Positions 46,696 to 57,210 of a stretch of DNA of 64,000 bases are shown one piece after another (the first letter of the stretch is position 1; every line of letters starts with the position of its first letter). The notes under the pieces are model-generated. The model was not told where the DNA came from and searched no databases. It saw only the letters and a list, made by a program, of their open reading frames with translations. This DNA is from Rhexocercosporidium sp. MPI-PUGE-AT-0058. Lineage: Eukaryota > Ascomycota > Leotiomycetes > Helotiales. The position numbers and the translations under genes are program-made. The DNA lies in NCBI GenBank assembly GCA_020746875.1, contig JAGTJL010000003.1, positions 3,162,001 to 3,226,000 on the forward strand. Direction: 5' to 3'.

Positions 46696-47812
46696 TCAAA
46701 AGACAAGCCCAGTATCCTCAGGAGTAACTACCTTCCAGTTGTCCAACTGCCCAATCCCGCAGAACCTCATGAACTTGGCCATCAAAGATGATGGCGCAAA
46801 TCGAGGCTCCTCGAGGAACATGGGCGTTGTTACAATAGGTGTCAAGACAATCGAATCCTCGGGAGAAGAAGCATGTAGCTGCAAGTAGGCCGCCTCAGAA
46901 AAAGTTCTACGCGCAGGGAGTCTCCGACCTCGACCAAAAATACCCTCGGCGAAGCGATCGAAACCTTTCGGAAGATCGGCATTGACGTTATGAACGGTGG
47001 TGGGCTGGCGAGAGATGAAGCGCTTTTCTAAGAGTGAGATGACTTGTGGTGCGCTGCACAGCGACTTCGAGTTAGCATTGCTGTCCCAATGACGAAGTCT
47101 CTCCCAACCACCAGAGATTACTTGCCAAGTTGCGTGAGATAAACTGGGGATGGAGAAAAGAATTGAAAAGTACTCACTACTCAGCTGTTGTTTTTTGACC
47201 TACAGTGCAAGCAGCAATAACCTCCGTTGTTCCTCCATTAGAGGTACATTTGATTGCCATCCCAGGCTGACTTGGTGCAGCTTCGCAGCAGCAGAGAAGA
47301 ATGAGGACATCAGATGATGCCTTGACCAGATCCTCGAGGATGTAGCGACACGCGAATGAGCTGTGTCTGTCGGCAAGGCCAGGCATGGGGCTACTGTGAA
47401 TTGATCAGCTGCATACCTCGAGAACCATACTTCAAAAGCCGAAATACCTGCTCGCCATCCAAATCAAACCCTCATTTATGCGATAAGATCCATGACCTCC
47501 ATAATACAGAAGCAGTAGTGTATCGGGGTCCGAGTAACCTCGAATAAAGCTGCGAACCTTGTCCCTGACTGCCGGCATTGGACTGTATATTACAATTCGA
47601 TGCACAAAGATCTCAAATCCGTATCCATTTGTTAGAACGCGGTGCAGAGCCTCCATCTCTTTGTTAATGCCCATGGGGTCGTGCTTCTTGCCCTTCTTCT
47701 CGGGATTATCTGCCCATGCGAGGAAGAGGGCGACGCGTCGTTTGTATTCTTTGGGAGCCATGGCGCGACTCGATCTGATGGCGTGCGCAGTTGTAGAAGA
47801 GCCCTCAGACAT
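46696..47812 (-). CDS. Caspase-like protein (peptidase C14 fold), copy D
   Basis: The exons are 47812..47448, 47393..47178 and 47053..46696 (312 aa from MSEGSSTTAH; a start at 47761, MAPKEYKRR, is equally possible). The core reads EYKRRVALFLAW, LTNGYGFEIFVHRI, DPDTLLLLYYGGHGSYR (catalytic His) and ASSDVLILLCCCEAAP. The last motif keeps the catalytic Cys position, but the preceding Asp found in copies A and C (LDTC, LDCC) is Cys here. Exon 3 (PQVISLLEKRF .. YLQLHASSPEDSIVLTPI) aligns with the tail of copy C at the LTP motif. All three junctions keep phase, and intron 2 has a GCTAAC branch site. Probably expressed; catalytic competence is uncertain. Confidence 0.78.
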
Positions 47813-49097
47813 GGAAAGAATTAGGTCTCGAATATACTGGAACAGGTTGATGAAAATATATGTGACTAGCGGCTTCGAGACGTATTGCTGTGGTGAATGC
47901 TTGAGCAAAGGTGAAACCCTCGCTTAGGAAAAGCCGTCAAACAAATATTGTGATGAAGTCAACAATGGTGAACTCTTAAACATACGCTGACTCAATGGCA
48001 CTGTCCTCCCCTGTCTTAATATCTTTGTTCTAATCCTGTCTTATTTCGCAACTTTGAGACACGTGTTCGCCCTTCCACAATTTATTCATCTGGCATAGTG
48101 TCACTCACGAAGCTGCCCGTAGAACTATTACATTGCTGTCACCCACATCTTCTGCACACCCTTCTACTTATCCCCAGGATCGACTTTAGCCTCATATTCT
48201 GACCTCACGCATCGATCTCCATCGCAAAGCCTTGTGACTAGTTGAAATCTCTCTGAATTTCATCTTTCCATTTTGTACACCACATCGTCCCCCCCCCCAT
48301 TGGACCCTTGAAACCTGTGGCCTTCACAGCCAAACATCTTCTACTGCTTCCACTGTCTGTCCTGGCAATCTAGAATTTACCAATAGCAACCGCCACAGAG
48401 ACAGGTAAAGGTACTAGACCATTGGAGTTCCGTGTCTCCATAGCAAAGCTGTCCGTAGAAACCGTTGTCCAGAAGAAGCGTATTAGTGTTAAAGACATCA
48501 GGGAAAAAAGGCATATGTGATCTAGCTCCCAGGTTCAAGCTCGGGGGACAATAAAAGGCTCTTAACTAGTTGAGAGTTGAGCCTTGCAATATATCAATTC
48601 CTTTCGCCGTGAAAATCTCATGGCATAAATGTCCAATGTTCCTTTTATGATGTACATAGCGCCACGTTTGAAAAAAATTCTGCTGCTGTCCAATCCTTCT
48701 CGATTGACAGATCTACTCGACCTAGTGAAGGCCCGCGAAGAATATGCCTAATTTTCATTGTGCTTTTTCGATTTTGTCTCGAGTCATTTTCTACCAAGTC
48801 TATTAAGCTTTCTCATACTTGAGTACCGAGAACTTGCCAACCTTTAGCTGATCCATGGCTGGATTATTGACTCAGTTAAACAGGTCTCTCCAATTCCTGG
48901 TCACCGTAGAGATCCACCACCCCACCCCACAACTCACATCGGACTTCGCCTGTGAGCAGGCCAAGAATTCTTCACATCTCCCTATTCGGGTAAGACTCAA
49001 CGTTACATCTCAGATCGCAACAACATCAATTTTTCCTCATCTTGAGCCCCTTCGTCCTTTCTTCCACTCCTTCTCTTCACGTACACAACAACTAAAA
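47813..49097. other. Divergent promoter region, caspase-like D and aldehyde dehydrogenase
   Basis: About 1.3 kb lies between divergent starts. The frame upstream of 49098 is open for 81 codons but reads as leader. Nothing else is identifiable. Confidence 0.5.
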
Positions 49098-50588
49098 ATG
49101 TCAAGTCCACGCCATCACAGCAACTGGGTCGACGGCGCGTACCAAACCCCAACCCCAACCCGCATAAATGTCATCAATCCCGCAACAGAAGAGACCCTCG
49201 CAACTATAGACTCCACCTCCCTTGACACCGTCAATTCAATCATCAACTCCTCACTTCAAAACTTCTCCAGCGGGATATGGAGCAAAGCCGATGCATCAAC
49301 ACGGTTCTCGGTCCTCTCCAAAGCAGCGACGCTAATGCGCGCTCGCCTCCCGGAGTTTATCATCCTCGAAACCCAACAGACTGGCCGTCCTATCCGGGAG
49401 ATGAGAGCCCAACTCGCACGGATACCAGAATGGCTTGAATATTTCGCCTCGCTGGCACGCACCCACGAGGGGAGGGTGACACCCTTTAAAGGTCCTGTGG
49501 TCAATACACTCACTCGACTTCCTCTTGGCGTGGTTGTTCAGATCACGCCTTGGAACCACCCACTTCTGATAGCGACGAAGAAGATCGGAGCTGCGCTGGC
49601 AGCGGGTAATTCTGTTATCGTCAAGCCGTCCGAGTCGGCTCCGATTTCGGTTCTGGAGATGGGGAAGCTGTTCCAGGAGGCTGGGTTGCCAGATGGGACG
49701 TTGCAGATCGTGTCTGGGTACGGGAGAGAAACGGGGAAGTTCCTCTGCGAGTCGCCTTTGATTTCCAAGATTGATTTGACTGGGGGTCTTCTCACGTATG
49801 CGGCTATTGCACCGAATGCAAGCAAGAATCTCATCCCCATCACCGCTGAGCTGGGTGGCAAAGCTCCAGTGTGCATTTTCCCAAGCGTTCCAGTTGAGAA
49901 AGCTGTTAAGGCAGCTTTATTTGCGAGTTTCATCGCTAGCGGACAAACGTGTGTTACTGGAAGCAGGCTTCTAGTACATTCTGGCATCTACGATGAATTC
50001 GTTAAGTTGCTGGTTGAGAGGACAAAAGCTTTGAGGGTTGGGGATCCAACCGACGATAGGACTCAGATCGGCGCTGTAATATCACGTGCTAGTGTTGAGA
50101 GATGCTCATCTTTCGTGATGAAAGCAGTCATTGAAAATGGAAATGTACTATGTGGAGGTGGACCAACTCGAGTGGATGGAAAAGGGTTCTTCTTCCAGCC
50201 GACTTTGATCGAGACGAGCGCTGAGAGCAACTTATCCTGCAACGAAGTTTTCGGTCCGGTAATTGCGATCATCAGGTGCCAGTCAGAGGAAGAAATCATT
50301 AAGATCGCAAATGGGACTTCCTTTGCCCTGGGTGCTTCCGTGTGGTCGAACGATTTCAGTCAGGCGCATAGGGTGGCGGAGAGTATTGATGCGGGAATAG
50401 TCTGGATCAACGGGCATCATCTGAATGATCCATCATCGCCTTGGGGAGGCTTCAAAGAAAGTGGAATGGGTAAGGAGAATGGGATCGAGGCATTCGAGAG
50501 CTACACGAAGGTCAAGAGCACAGTTATCAATTATGGTCAAGAACCAACGTGGTTTGACGATGAGGTGGAGAACGCAAGATATGGGTAG
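49098..50588 (+). CDS. NAD(P)-dependent aldehyde dehydrogenase
   Basis: A single exon of 496 aa from MSSPRHHSNWVDG oxidises an aldehyde to its acid. It is the normal length for the family. TPWNHP contains the Asn of the oxyanion hole, KPSE binds cofactor, AELGGKAP holds the general-base Glu, and ASGQTC the catalytic Cys. EVFGPV and the C-terminal PWGGFKESGMGKENG are typical. The cofactor loop reads DLTGGLLTYAAIA in place of the common FTGS motif. There is no targeting peptide from this start, so a cytosolic location is likely. A start at 48855 would add 81 residues without matching features. The substrate is not predictable from sequence. Confidence 0.92.
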   Translation: MSSPRHHSNWVDGAYQTPTPTRINVINPATEETLATIDSTSLDTVNSIINSSLQNFSSGIWSKADASTRFSVLSKAATLMRARLPEFIILETQQTGRPIREMRAQLARIPEWLEYFASLARTHEGRVTPFKGPVVNTLTRLPLGVVVQITPWNHPLLIATKKIGAALAAGNSVIVKPSESAPISVLEMGKLFQEAGLPDGTLQIVSGYGRETGKFLCESPLISKIDLTGGLLTYAAIAPNASKNLIPITAELGGKAPVCIFPSVPVEKAVKAALFASFIASGQTCVTGSRLLVHSGIYDEFVKLLVERTKALRVGDPTDDRTQIGAVISRASVERCSSFVMKAVIENGNVLCGGGPTRVDGKGFFFQPTLIETSAESNLSCNEVFGPVIAIIRCQSEEEIIKIANGTSFALGASVWSNDFSQAHRVAESIDAGIVWINGHHLNDPSSPWGGFKESGMGKENGIEAFESYTKVKSTVINYGQEPTWFDDEVENARYG

Positions 50589-51196
50589 ACTTGATCAAAG
50601 TTTTGTTACAGAATACTGCTTCCGCCGCGCTGCAAAGTGACACAACACAACTGAGAGGCGAGGGGTGAATCGATTTTTGCACCAAAGCTGTGGTAACTCC
50701 AACACGAATCAAGCACCAGCTGCAGTTCCGAAGACGCGACGCCTGTTCGAGACGTATTTAGAAGTAGTTGGTTCACAGTCACTCCGCACAACTCGAGAGA
50801 GAATTGAATCTGAGTTCTCTGATGGAGCCTCAGGTCCAGTTAAAAGCAGGGCGTTTCTCCACCAAAACATCCCGTAGTAATGCCCTCCAGCGCAGTTTTC
50901 AGTTGAGTGCGGGGTAGTCCCCCCTCTAATCCTACTGTAATTCAGGGCATCTCAGGGCCTGCTCGCTAATTTTCCAGCGTCGTTGGAAAAACATCAGAAG
51001 AAGCTTTCAAAGGACAGCAAAGTCAAGATGGGAAGTCTATGATATTTCTGCCTAGCTCTCTATGCCATGTGTGTATTTATTCATTACTTTTACTTCGACA
51101 TGATCAGAGCAAAAGGCCACGCCATCCCGCCGTTTTGTCATGTTTGCCTCCCAACATCATCGCTATTATCTTCCATGCTCTCACCGCATCTGACAT
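50589..51196. other. Convergent 3' region
   Basis: Lies between the aldehyde dehydrogenase stop and the S41-like protein stop; probably both 3' UTRs. No other feature. Confidence 0.5.
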
Positions 51197-53946
51197 CTAA
51201 GGAATAGCCTTGCGACCATGTCTCTCAACCCACTCCGCAGCCAACTTCTTGGTCGATCTCTTCTTCATTGGCTTCTTGACCGTTGGCGTGACTGCACGTC
51301 TATCTTCGCTTCTCTCCACCTCGGCGGCTTCTCTCTTTGACAAGCCTCCAGCAACGCACTTGGCGCCATTGAAAGCGGCGTTCGCAGCAGCTTTCCACAA
51401 GGCAGTCACATCCGTGATCATATCTTGTGTGTAGAACAGTCTGCAGTCGGTCTCCTCTCTGACAAACTGCGCTGGAAGACCATCATTAAGGTTATCAGGA
51501 AGGATGTTGTCCCGAACGTTGACACCGGTGCTCGAGGCGCGGTTGATAGGTAAACTGGTCAAACGTTGGAGAATGACGGTTTGTGCTGAAGATGCCGTAC
51601 GGAGAGCTGTCTGGGCATAGCTGAAGATATCGGACCAGGCGAGGATTTGAGCACCTTTGATTCCACCAACCCCTTGAATGGGACCGGGTTGAGGGCGTCC
51701 GCCCATGGCAATTGACTTGACGCCTGCTTGAGTGCGCATAAACTCAGTAAACAGAGTACAGGTCGAGGCACAGTAGCCATCGAGGAGCTGGGCTTATATT
51801 AGCCTAGAATTAAATATCTCTGGGGAAAGGGGAAACGTACCATGATGATGTTCTCGGCTGCGAAAGGTTGAGTGAAGTTCTTTCTGCTTCCATATCCAGT
51901 CACGTCCGTGCCTAGACCGAAGGTCTCGTTGCTTGTGGTTAGAGGATCGTCCAAATTCCATCTCATGATCTCAGTGTAGTTAACACCATCAATAACATTT
52001 GGTCCGAATTTGTCCTTGAAAGACAAGAATGGCTGGTTTGTCAGGTTGAGATCGTAGCGGTAGTTGAATGTACTTTCGTACTGGTTAATGAGATCTGGTG
52101 TTGCTGTCTCGGCGTTGAAATCCGCAGAATTGGCTGAGTAGATCTCTGCAATTGCAAGGAACGTATCACTTTCTCTCCATCGAGAGTATCCGTCCTGAAC
52201 GATGGATGGGAAGAGCTGTCGGAACAGATCGTAACCCTGGAGAATGTAACCTCCACCGTTGGCGCTGAGATCAATAACAAGCTTGGTCTTTCCATCTCGC
52301 TTTGCTGCTGCGAAGAACTGTTCTGCCACACTTTGGAACTCCACAATTGACTCGGATTCGAAAGCGAGAAGACTGATGACAGCTACATCCTCAAATCCTG
52401 TACCGTTCAGATAGTAGCCAGAAACGATTCCATCATTGGTGATCACAATTGGTGCGGGATATCCTGGAGCAACTACTGCGGGGGCAGCCTCTTCCTCTTC
52501 AATCTCCTCTTCAGCAACCTCTGAAGCATCAGCAGTAGAGAAGGGTTTAGGACCAGTACAGAAGCGGGTGTAGAATGATGCTCCATCGGTGACAGCATTG
52601 AACAACCCTTTGACCTTGGCGATGTTCTCTGTGACGAGAGTAGTACCGTTGGCGAAAGTGAATGTCGTGTTGGAGCCAGGGTAAATGTACCTGACGCTGC
52701 GTCAGACCAGATCAGGGAGGGATGGGGGTCTAAATCACCTGATACGGCCACCGGCTGAGAAGTAACCGTTTCCAACACCACCTGCAGTGAATGCCTTCTC
52801 GTAGAACATGGTATTATACGCTGCATCTGCATCCTGATTGAAAGATGCGGTGAAGATGAAGTCGGCCACATATTTCGATGCATCGACTCCATTGATCTGT
52901 GTCACAACGGATGCGGTAGATGGGGAAGCGATGACATCCTCTGCAAATTTGTCAGCAAGCTTCTAGTTTTCTGAGACACAGAACTGACCATAGAGCTTGA
53001 TTACAGGCAGAGAAGTTCCATCCTCACTGATCGACACAAGCGATCTCCGTCTACCCCATTCAAAAGCCTTGGTGAGGGCATCCGGATAAAAGACAAAGTG
53101 GCCATCGTGTCCCCTAGCGAAAACCTGGTAAAGATCTTCTTGAAACTCTGCATTTTATCAGCCAGTCATCCAGGCATGCATACCCAAAATTCATACCGTA
53201 TTCATTTGCATACTTATTGGCTTGGAGATTTGCCTTTACGGATGCCAGGTATCCAAAGATGTCATGTGGCGGGTAAAAGTAATCCGCAGGGGGATTCTTC
53301 TTCCATGCCGTATCTGAAACTATATCAGTAACGGGAATATGGCTCGTTGATGATCTACTTACCAGATTGCCATTCAATGTAAGGTACCATGCTATCCACC
53401 AATTGAAGTGCGGCTGTCTTGTTCAAAGGAACGGAATTCAAACAGTCGTGAGCCAATTGAGCGGCCACTGTTGGTGTAGCTATCAAACAGTCAATCATTA
53501 TCCAGCAATCGGATTGAGTTCAACATACCAGATGGAGAAGCTGCCCTTTGAACTGAAGACGAACTGCTCACGAGTGCACATGCTTGAGTCAATGTTGCAG
53601 AGGCAGACGTAGAAGTCGAGGTGACCGAAATCGAAGTGACGGAAGTGGGTTTGGTCGAAGTAGCCGTGATCAAGGTTCCTGAAGTGGTAGTTGCAGCAAT
53701 ACAACTGCAAGCACTGGACAATCTTGCGGAAAGGGGAGCATTATGATTGTCCTTGCAAGCATTGAGGGCGTATGAGGGGATCGCTGTGGCCGCAACGCTC
53801 CCCGCTGTGAAAGTGGCACAGAACTCTCGTGCAGCTCCCAGACGTCCTGGACTTTGAGTTGCCCTCAATGCGCGGAGACAGTTGTCTGCTGCACAATCAC
53901 CAGCAGCCAAAGTGGCGAGGACGAGGGTGGAGATGGCGTACTTCAT
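51197..53946 (-). CDS. Secreted peptidase S41-family protein
   Basis: The exons are 53946..53529, 53479..53363, 53313..53197, 53147..52989, 52940..52739, 52690..51841 and 51787..51197 (817 aa; every phase closes). A signal peptide (MKYAISTLVLATLAAGDCAA) leads into a Cys-containing Ser/Thr-rich region. Then comes the CPAF-type N-terminal block (TAWKKNPPADYFYPPHDIFG, GHDGHFVFYPD, RRSLVSISEDG). The protease domain contains VVTQINGVDASKYV, DVAVISLLAFES, KTKLVIDLSANGGG and LLDGYCASTCTLF, in which the Ser of AST is the expected nucleophile. An acidic run (EVAEEEIEEEEAAP) lies between the two halves and a basic tail (KKPMKKRSTKKLA) ends the protein. Such proteins are common in the secretomes of plant-associated and saprobic ascomycetes; function is largely unknown. 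Confidence 0.87.
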
Positions 53947-54125
53947 GATGGAAAGAGTGGTTGGACTGGATGGCATGAACTACAAACGAGGGGAGTTCAA
54001 TGCCTGTCTGCAGAGATGAGGGAGGGAGGGGGGTAGGGAGAAGGGAGAAGGGAGGAAGAGAAGAGGAGGAGGAGGAGAAGGAGAGGAAAAAGAAAGAGAG
54101 AAAAAAGACAGAGAGGGTGTGACCT
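53947..54125 (-). promoter_or_regulatory. Pyrimidine-rich promoter/leader of the S41-family gene
   Basis: The plus strand is almost pure G/A from about 54018 to 54118, so the minus strand carries a 100 nt C/T tract just upstream of the start codon, typical of strongly expressed fungal genes. Confidence 0.5.
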
Positions 54126-55614
54126 CGTTTATATTCACCTCATATTAATGTGTCAACCAAGGAGGTACATAGGTAGTGTATGTATGTACCTACCTACCTA
54201 CCTACCTACCTATCCAGGTTCCTTCCTTCATCCCATCCGTCCCATCACCACTCACGGCAGAATAAGTAGCATGAGCATGTCCATATCCATATCCATGTCG
54301 ATGTTCAAAGTTGGAAGGTCCCATCCCACCAAAACCTTATCCCGGCTGTGAGTCGCCAAGGACCTTCTCAAAGCGGGTTGGGTCCAGATGTACGAAGTAG
54401 GCAGCTGCAAGTGACAGGGGGGGACAAGCATTGCGGCTGTTCGCAGTCGGTCGATCGTCAAATGCCAAGGAAAATAGGCTTGTTTGGTTGAAGCGACAGC
54501 GCGGTTTGTGTGTGGAGAGAGAGAGACAGAGATGCACGAAGGGGGAGATTGATTTACATAATGTATATAATCAACATAATTACCTCCGAAATGGCCACGA
54601 ATGATGGTTGGTCGTTCAAAGTTGGCACCTGGGAGATACTAAATAGATACACAGAAGCGTGCATAGGGGTGCATAATAAGTAGATCCTCATATTAGCTAC
54701 TAGCAGATACTAGCATGCATATTCTATGCACAATCTCCCAAGTAAACATGCCCAATCCTACCTACCGAGGAAGGTACCTTGGTCCTGTATCGTTCCTGGC
54801 AGCCTGCGTAACCGATTGGTCGGAGTCCTGCAGCTAAAGCTTCACCACCGAGATTTCCCCCACGGAAACAAGCAGGACTTGCAACGCTCAAGCCCCTTGA
54901 AAATCTCAACAACAGTCCACGGGTGTGAGAATGCATGCATGTATGTCTGTATGACGACGTAATTCGCTCCACACTCCTTGCCAAGATGGTGATCCACGAA
55001 AGGGGGGAAGAGGAGGGCAGAGGGGGGATGAGGGAAGGTCGGTGTCAATAATGTTATGGACTTTCATCTCGAGCAACCAACCTGCACCAGCGGCACGTTC
55101 GCTCCGGGTGGCGTCGAGCTCAACCCCTGACTATTAACAGTCCACCAGCCAAGCCACACTTTAAATCCATGTCACATGATGGCTTGGGTACTTTGGGAAT
55201 AATCGCAAGTACAGTACACGAAACGTCTTGGATAAAGAACGGATGGTTGTCGCTTTGCCAAATGAAGAAGAAGCGGGATCCATATCCAAGTCTGGCCTCT
55301 TGACGGTGCGGTTGCGGTGAAGGGAAAAGTAAAAGGACAGAATGGAGCTTTTCCGGCTAAACGATGATCCCCCTAAATTTTGGTCCCCCTCAACCAGAAG
55401 ACATTTTTATTTTTATACCTACAGTACCCTCTCATAGTTCATCTACTGATAATCATTTGCCAGAACGTAAGCGAGGGCGACAGAAGAGGAAATGAAGTAC
55501 TCGGGAACTACATCCGTGGCTCTCTGCTAAGGTGGGTTCCACATGCCAAAATGAATCAGACAGTTGGGCCGTCAATGCCATTTTCACAAATCACGTCTTT
55601 CCTATATACTCAAA
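54126..55614. other. Intergenic region with microsatellites
   Basis: Contains a TACC array (54187-54213) and a degenerate CCATAT/CCATGT hexamer run near 54275-54303. I see no gene. Confidence 0.5.
54187..54213. repeat. TACC microsatellite
   Basis: About six TACC units, the same unit as the array at 7298-7326. Confidence 0.8.
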
Positions 55615-56480
55615 AAAAAGTGAAGGTCACTTCGTTTCTTTCCATCACAAAACAAATTAGGAACATCATTGTCTACGCATTTACCTTCCACCATTTGCTG
55701 CTTTTCTGTTGAGACCTCGTTTGGGTCTATTTGTCCCAGCGGTTCCACAGCCGCAGACTCAGTTGACTGAATAATTTTCCATTGTCTTCCGCCGTCTACA
55801 TCCTCAAATGGCTTCCTCTTTCCTTTCGCTGGAGCAGCGCTTGAATCTTGCTCTAGACAATCATTATGTGCTTCCTGGCTTTCGAGAAGTTGAGCTGCAT
55901 GTCATTCAATCAACTCTTCTTCCTGTCTTCGTACCGCTATGCTCTTTTCTTCGACTTCCCTGTTTGTAGTACTCCTTATACTGCGCCGACTATCTTTCAG
56001 GGCATTTCTGGGACCTTTGGAGGGAGGTTTAGGTGCTTCTTTGGGATCCGCGTTGGGAATGACTCTGGAGATAACTCCCCTAGTCCCATTCCGGCTATTT
56101 ACAAGCCCCTCGTCCACGGTTGCCTTCTGGGCAACTCATTCCGCGCAAATTTTCTCCATTTCTCTCATCCTTCTCAATATCTCCCACCATTTTTGTTCTC
56201 TTCGTCGGTGTCCTTGGCAATTTAACCTGTCCATGACAGCTTCCCAGCTTGGAGTCTTTCTTAGTTGTTTGAGGAGACTTCTCGTTAGCCCTGAGGTACA
56301 CGGACTTATTTGTCTTGGCTGATATCCTTTCTGTTCCGCATTCTCATAAACTTGGGAGCAGATGAAGGGCGAGATCGTGGACCAGCAGATAGTTGGACTC
56401 GCTGCTACTCCGTCTTGGGGGGAAGAATTCGCTTCTGTGTATATAATAAACTCTAATTAAATTATTCTAAAACAAGTTGA
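55615..56480 (-). pseudogene. Reading-frame relic with two in-frame TGA codons
   Basis: One minus-strand frame stays open for about 288 codons apart from two TGA codons (in the contexts KICAE-stop-VAQK and EEELIE-stop-HAAQ). The translation is protein-like: YQPRQISPCTSGLTRSLLKQ, TPSWEAVMDRLNCQGHRRRE, a Trp/Arg-rich helix (KWWEILRRMREMEKIC), a charged stretch (REVEEKSIAVRRQEEELIE) and AAPAKGKRKPFEDVD. Both stops could derive from CGA arginine codons by a C-to-T change, as in repeat-induced point mutation or CpG decay. I do not recognise the family; a transposon-linked or regulatory protein is possible. An AT-rich stretch with a repeated GTCCGTTTAAG lies just upstream. Confidence 0.4.
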
Positions 56481-57210
56481 AGATTCCTTAAATGAACGTC
56501 CGTTTAAGCTTATAAGAACGCCCTGTAGTCCGTTTAAGGTTTTATTTAACGAACGTCAGTTAGTGCCGTTGAATGGGAAAGCGAGGTAACTATGGACCAC
56601 ACTGTCAAGGAGCGATGTACATTAGATATCGAAATAATGGGGAAATATGGCATTGATACTGCGCATACTACACCACTGCCATTGGAAACACTTGTTGTTG
56701 TTGAAAAGCACCATAGAAACTGTTCAGATTGCCACTCGGTGCGTGATTTGGTGACTGGAAGGGTCTTGCCGGCGGACGTAATGCTGGGCGTTCGACCCAT
56801 GAAGGGATTCTGTAAAACTACCCCTCTTGTTCCGCCGTCGAAGCTGTGTAGTGTTCCTGCACGACGGTCGATGTTCGGGTTGTGGTATTTATTTACCTTG
56901 ACTGTAGTCTCCCTGTGACTCAAACGAATATGCTAATGGAGTATTGGGGCATGGAACAACATCGGGCATTCTGGTTGAGGACGAAAGGGCAGAGTGGATG
57001 GCGCGCGTTTCATTGAAAATTTCAAGGAGATGATTTGGTATGAGATACTCATTGAAGCATTCTGGAAGGCACTGTCGTTTTCGAGACTCTGTTGTGCTGT
57101 TTGGAAGTAAACAATGAGACACAAGGCCCAGATATTGTGGAAAGTAAGCTTCCATAGATAAATCTGTGTGTTTGAAGTCTTTAATCCGTCTAAATACTCG
57201 AAATCTCCGC
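56481..57210. other. AT-rich start and ambiguous small frames
   Basis: GTCCGTTTAAG occurs at 56498-56508 and again at 56528-56538, and GAACGTC at 56494 and 56551. Overlapping frames of 108-125 codons exist on both strands at 56546-56923; neither shows a domain. Confidence 0.4.

Noticed and set aside
48855..49097. 81-codon N-terminal extension of the aldehyde dehydrogenase
   Set aside because: The extension does not resemble a targeting peptide or the family N-terminus; MSSPRHHSNWVDG is the natural start.
56546..56923. Overlapping frames of 108 and 125 codons on opposite strands
   Set aside because: Neither has a recognisable motif, and at most one could be real; no basis to choose.
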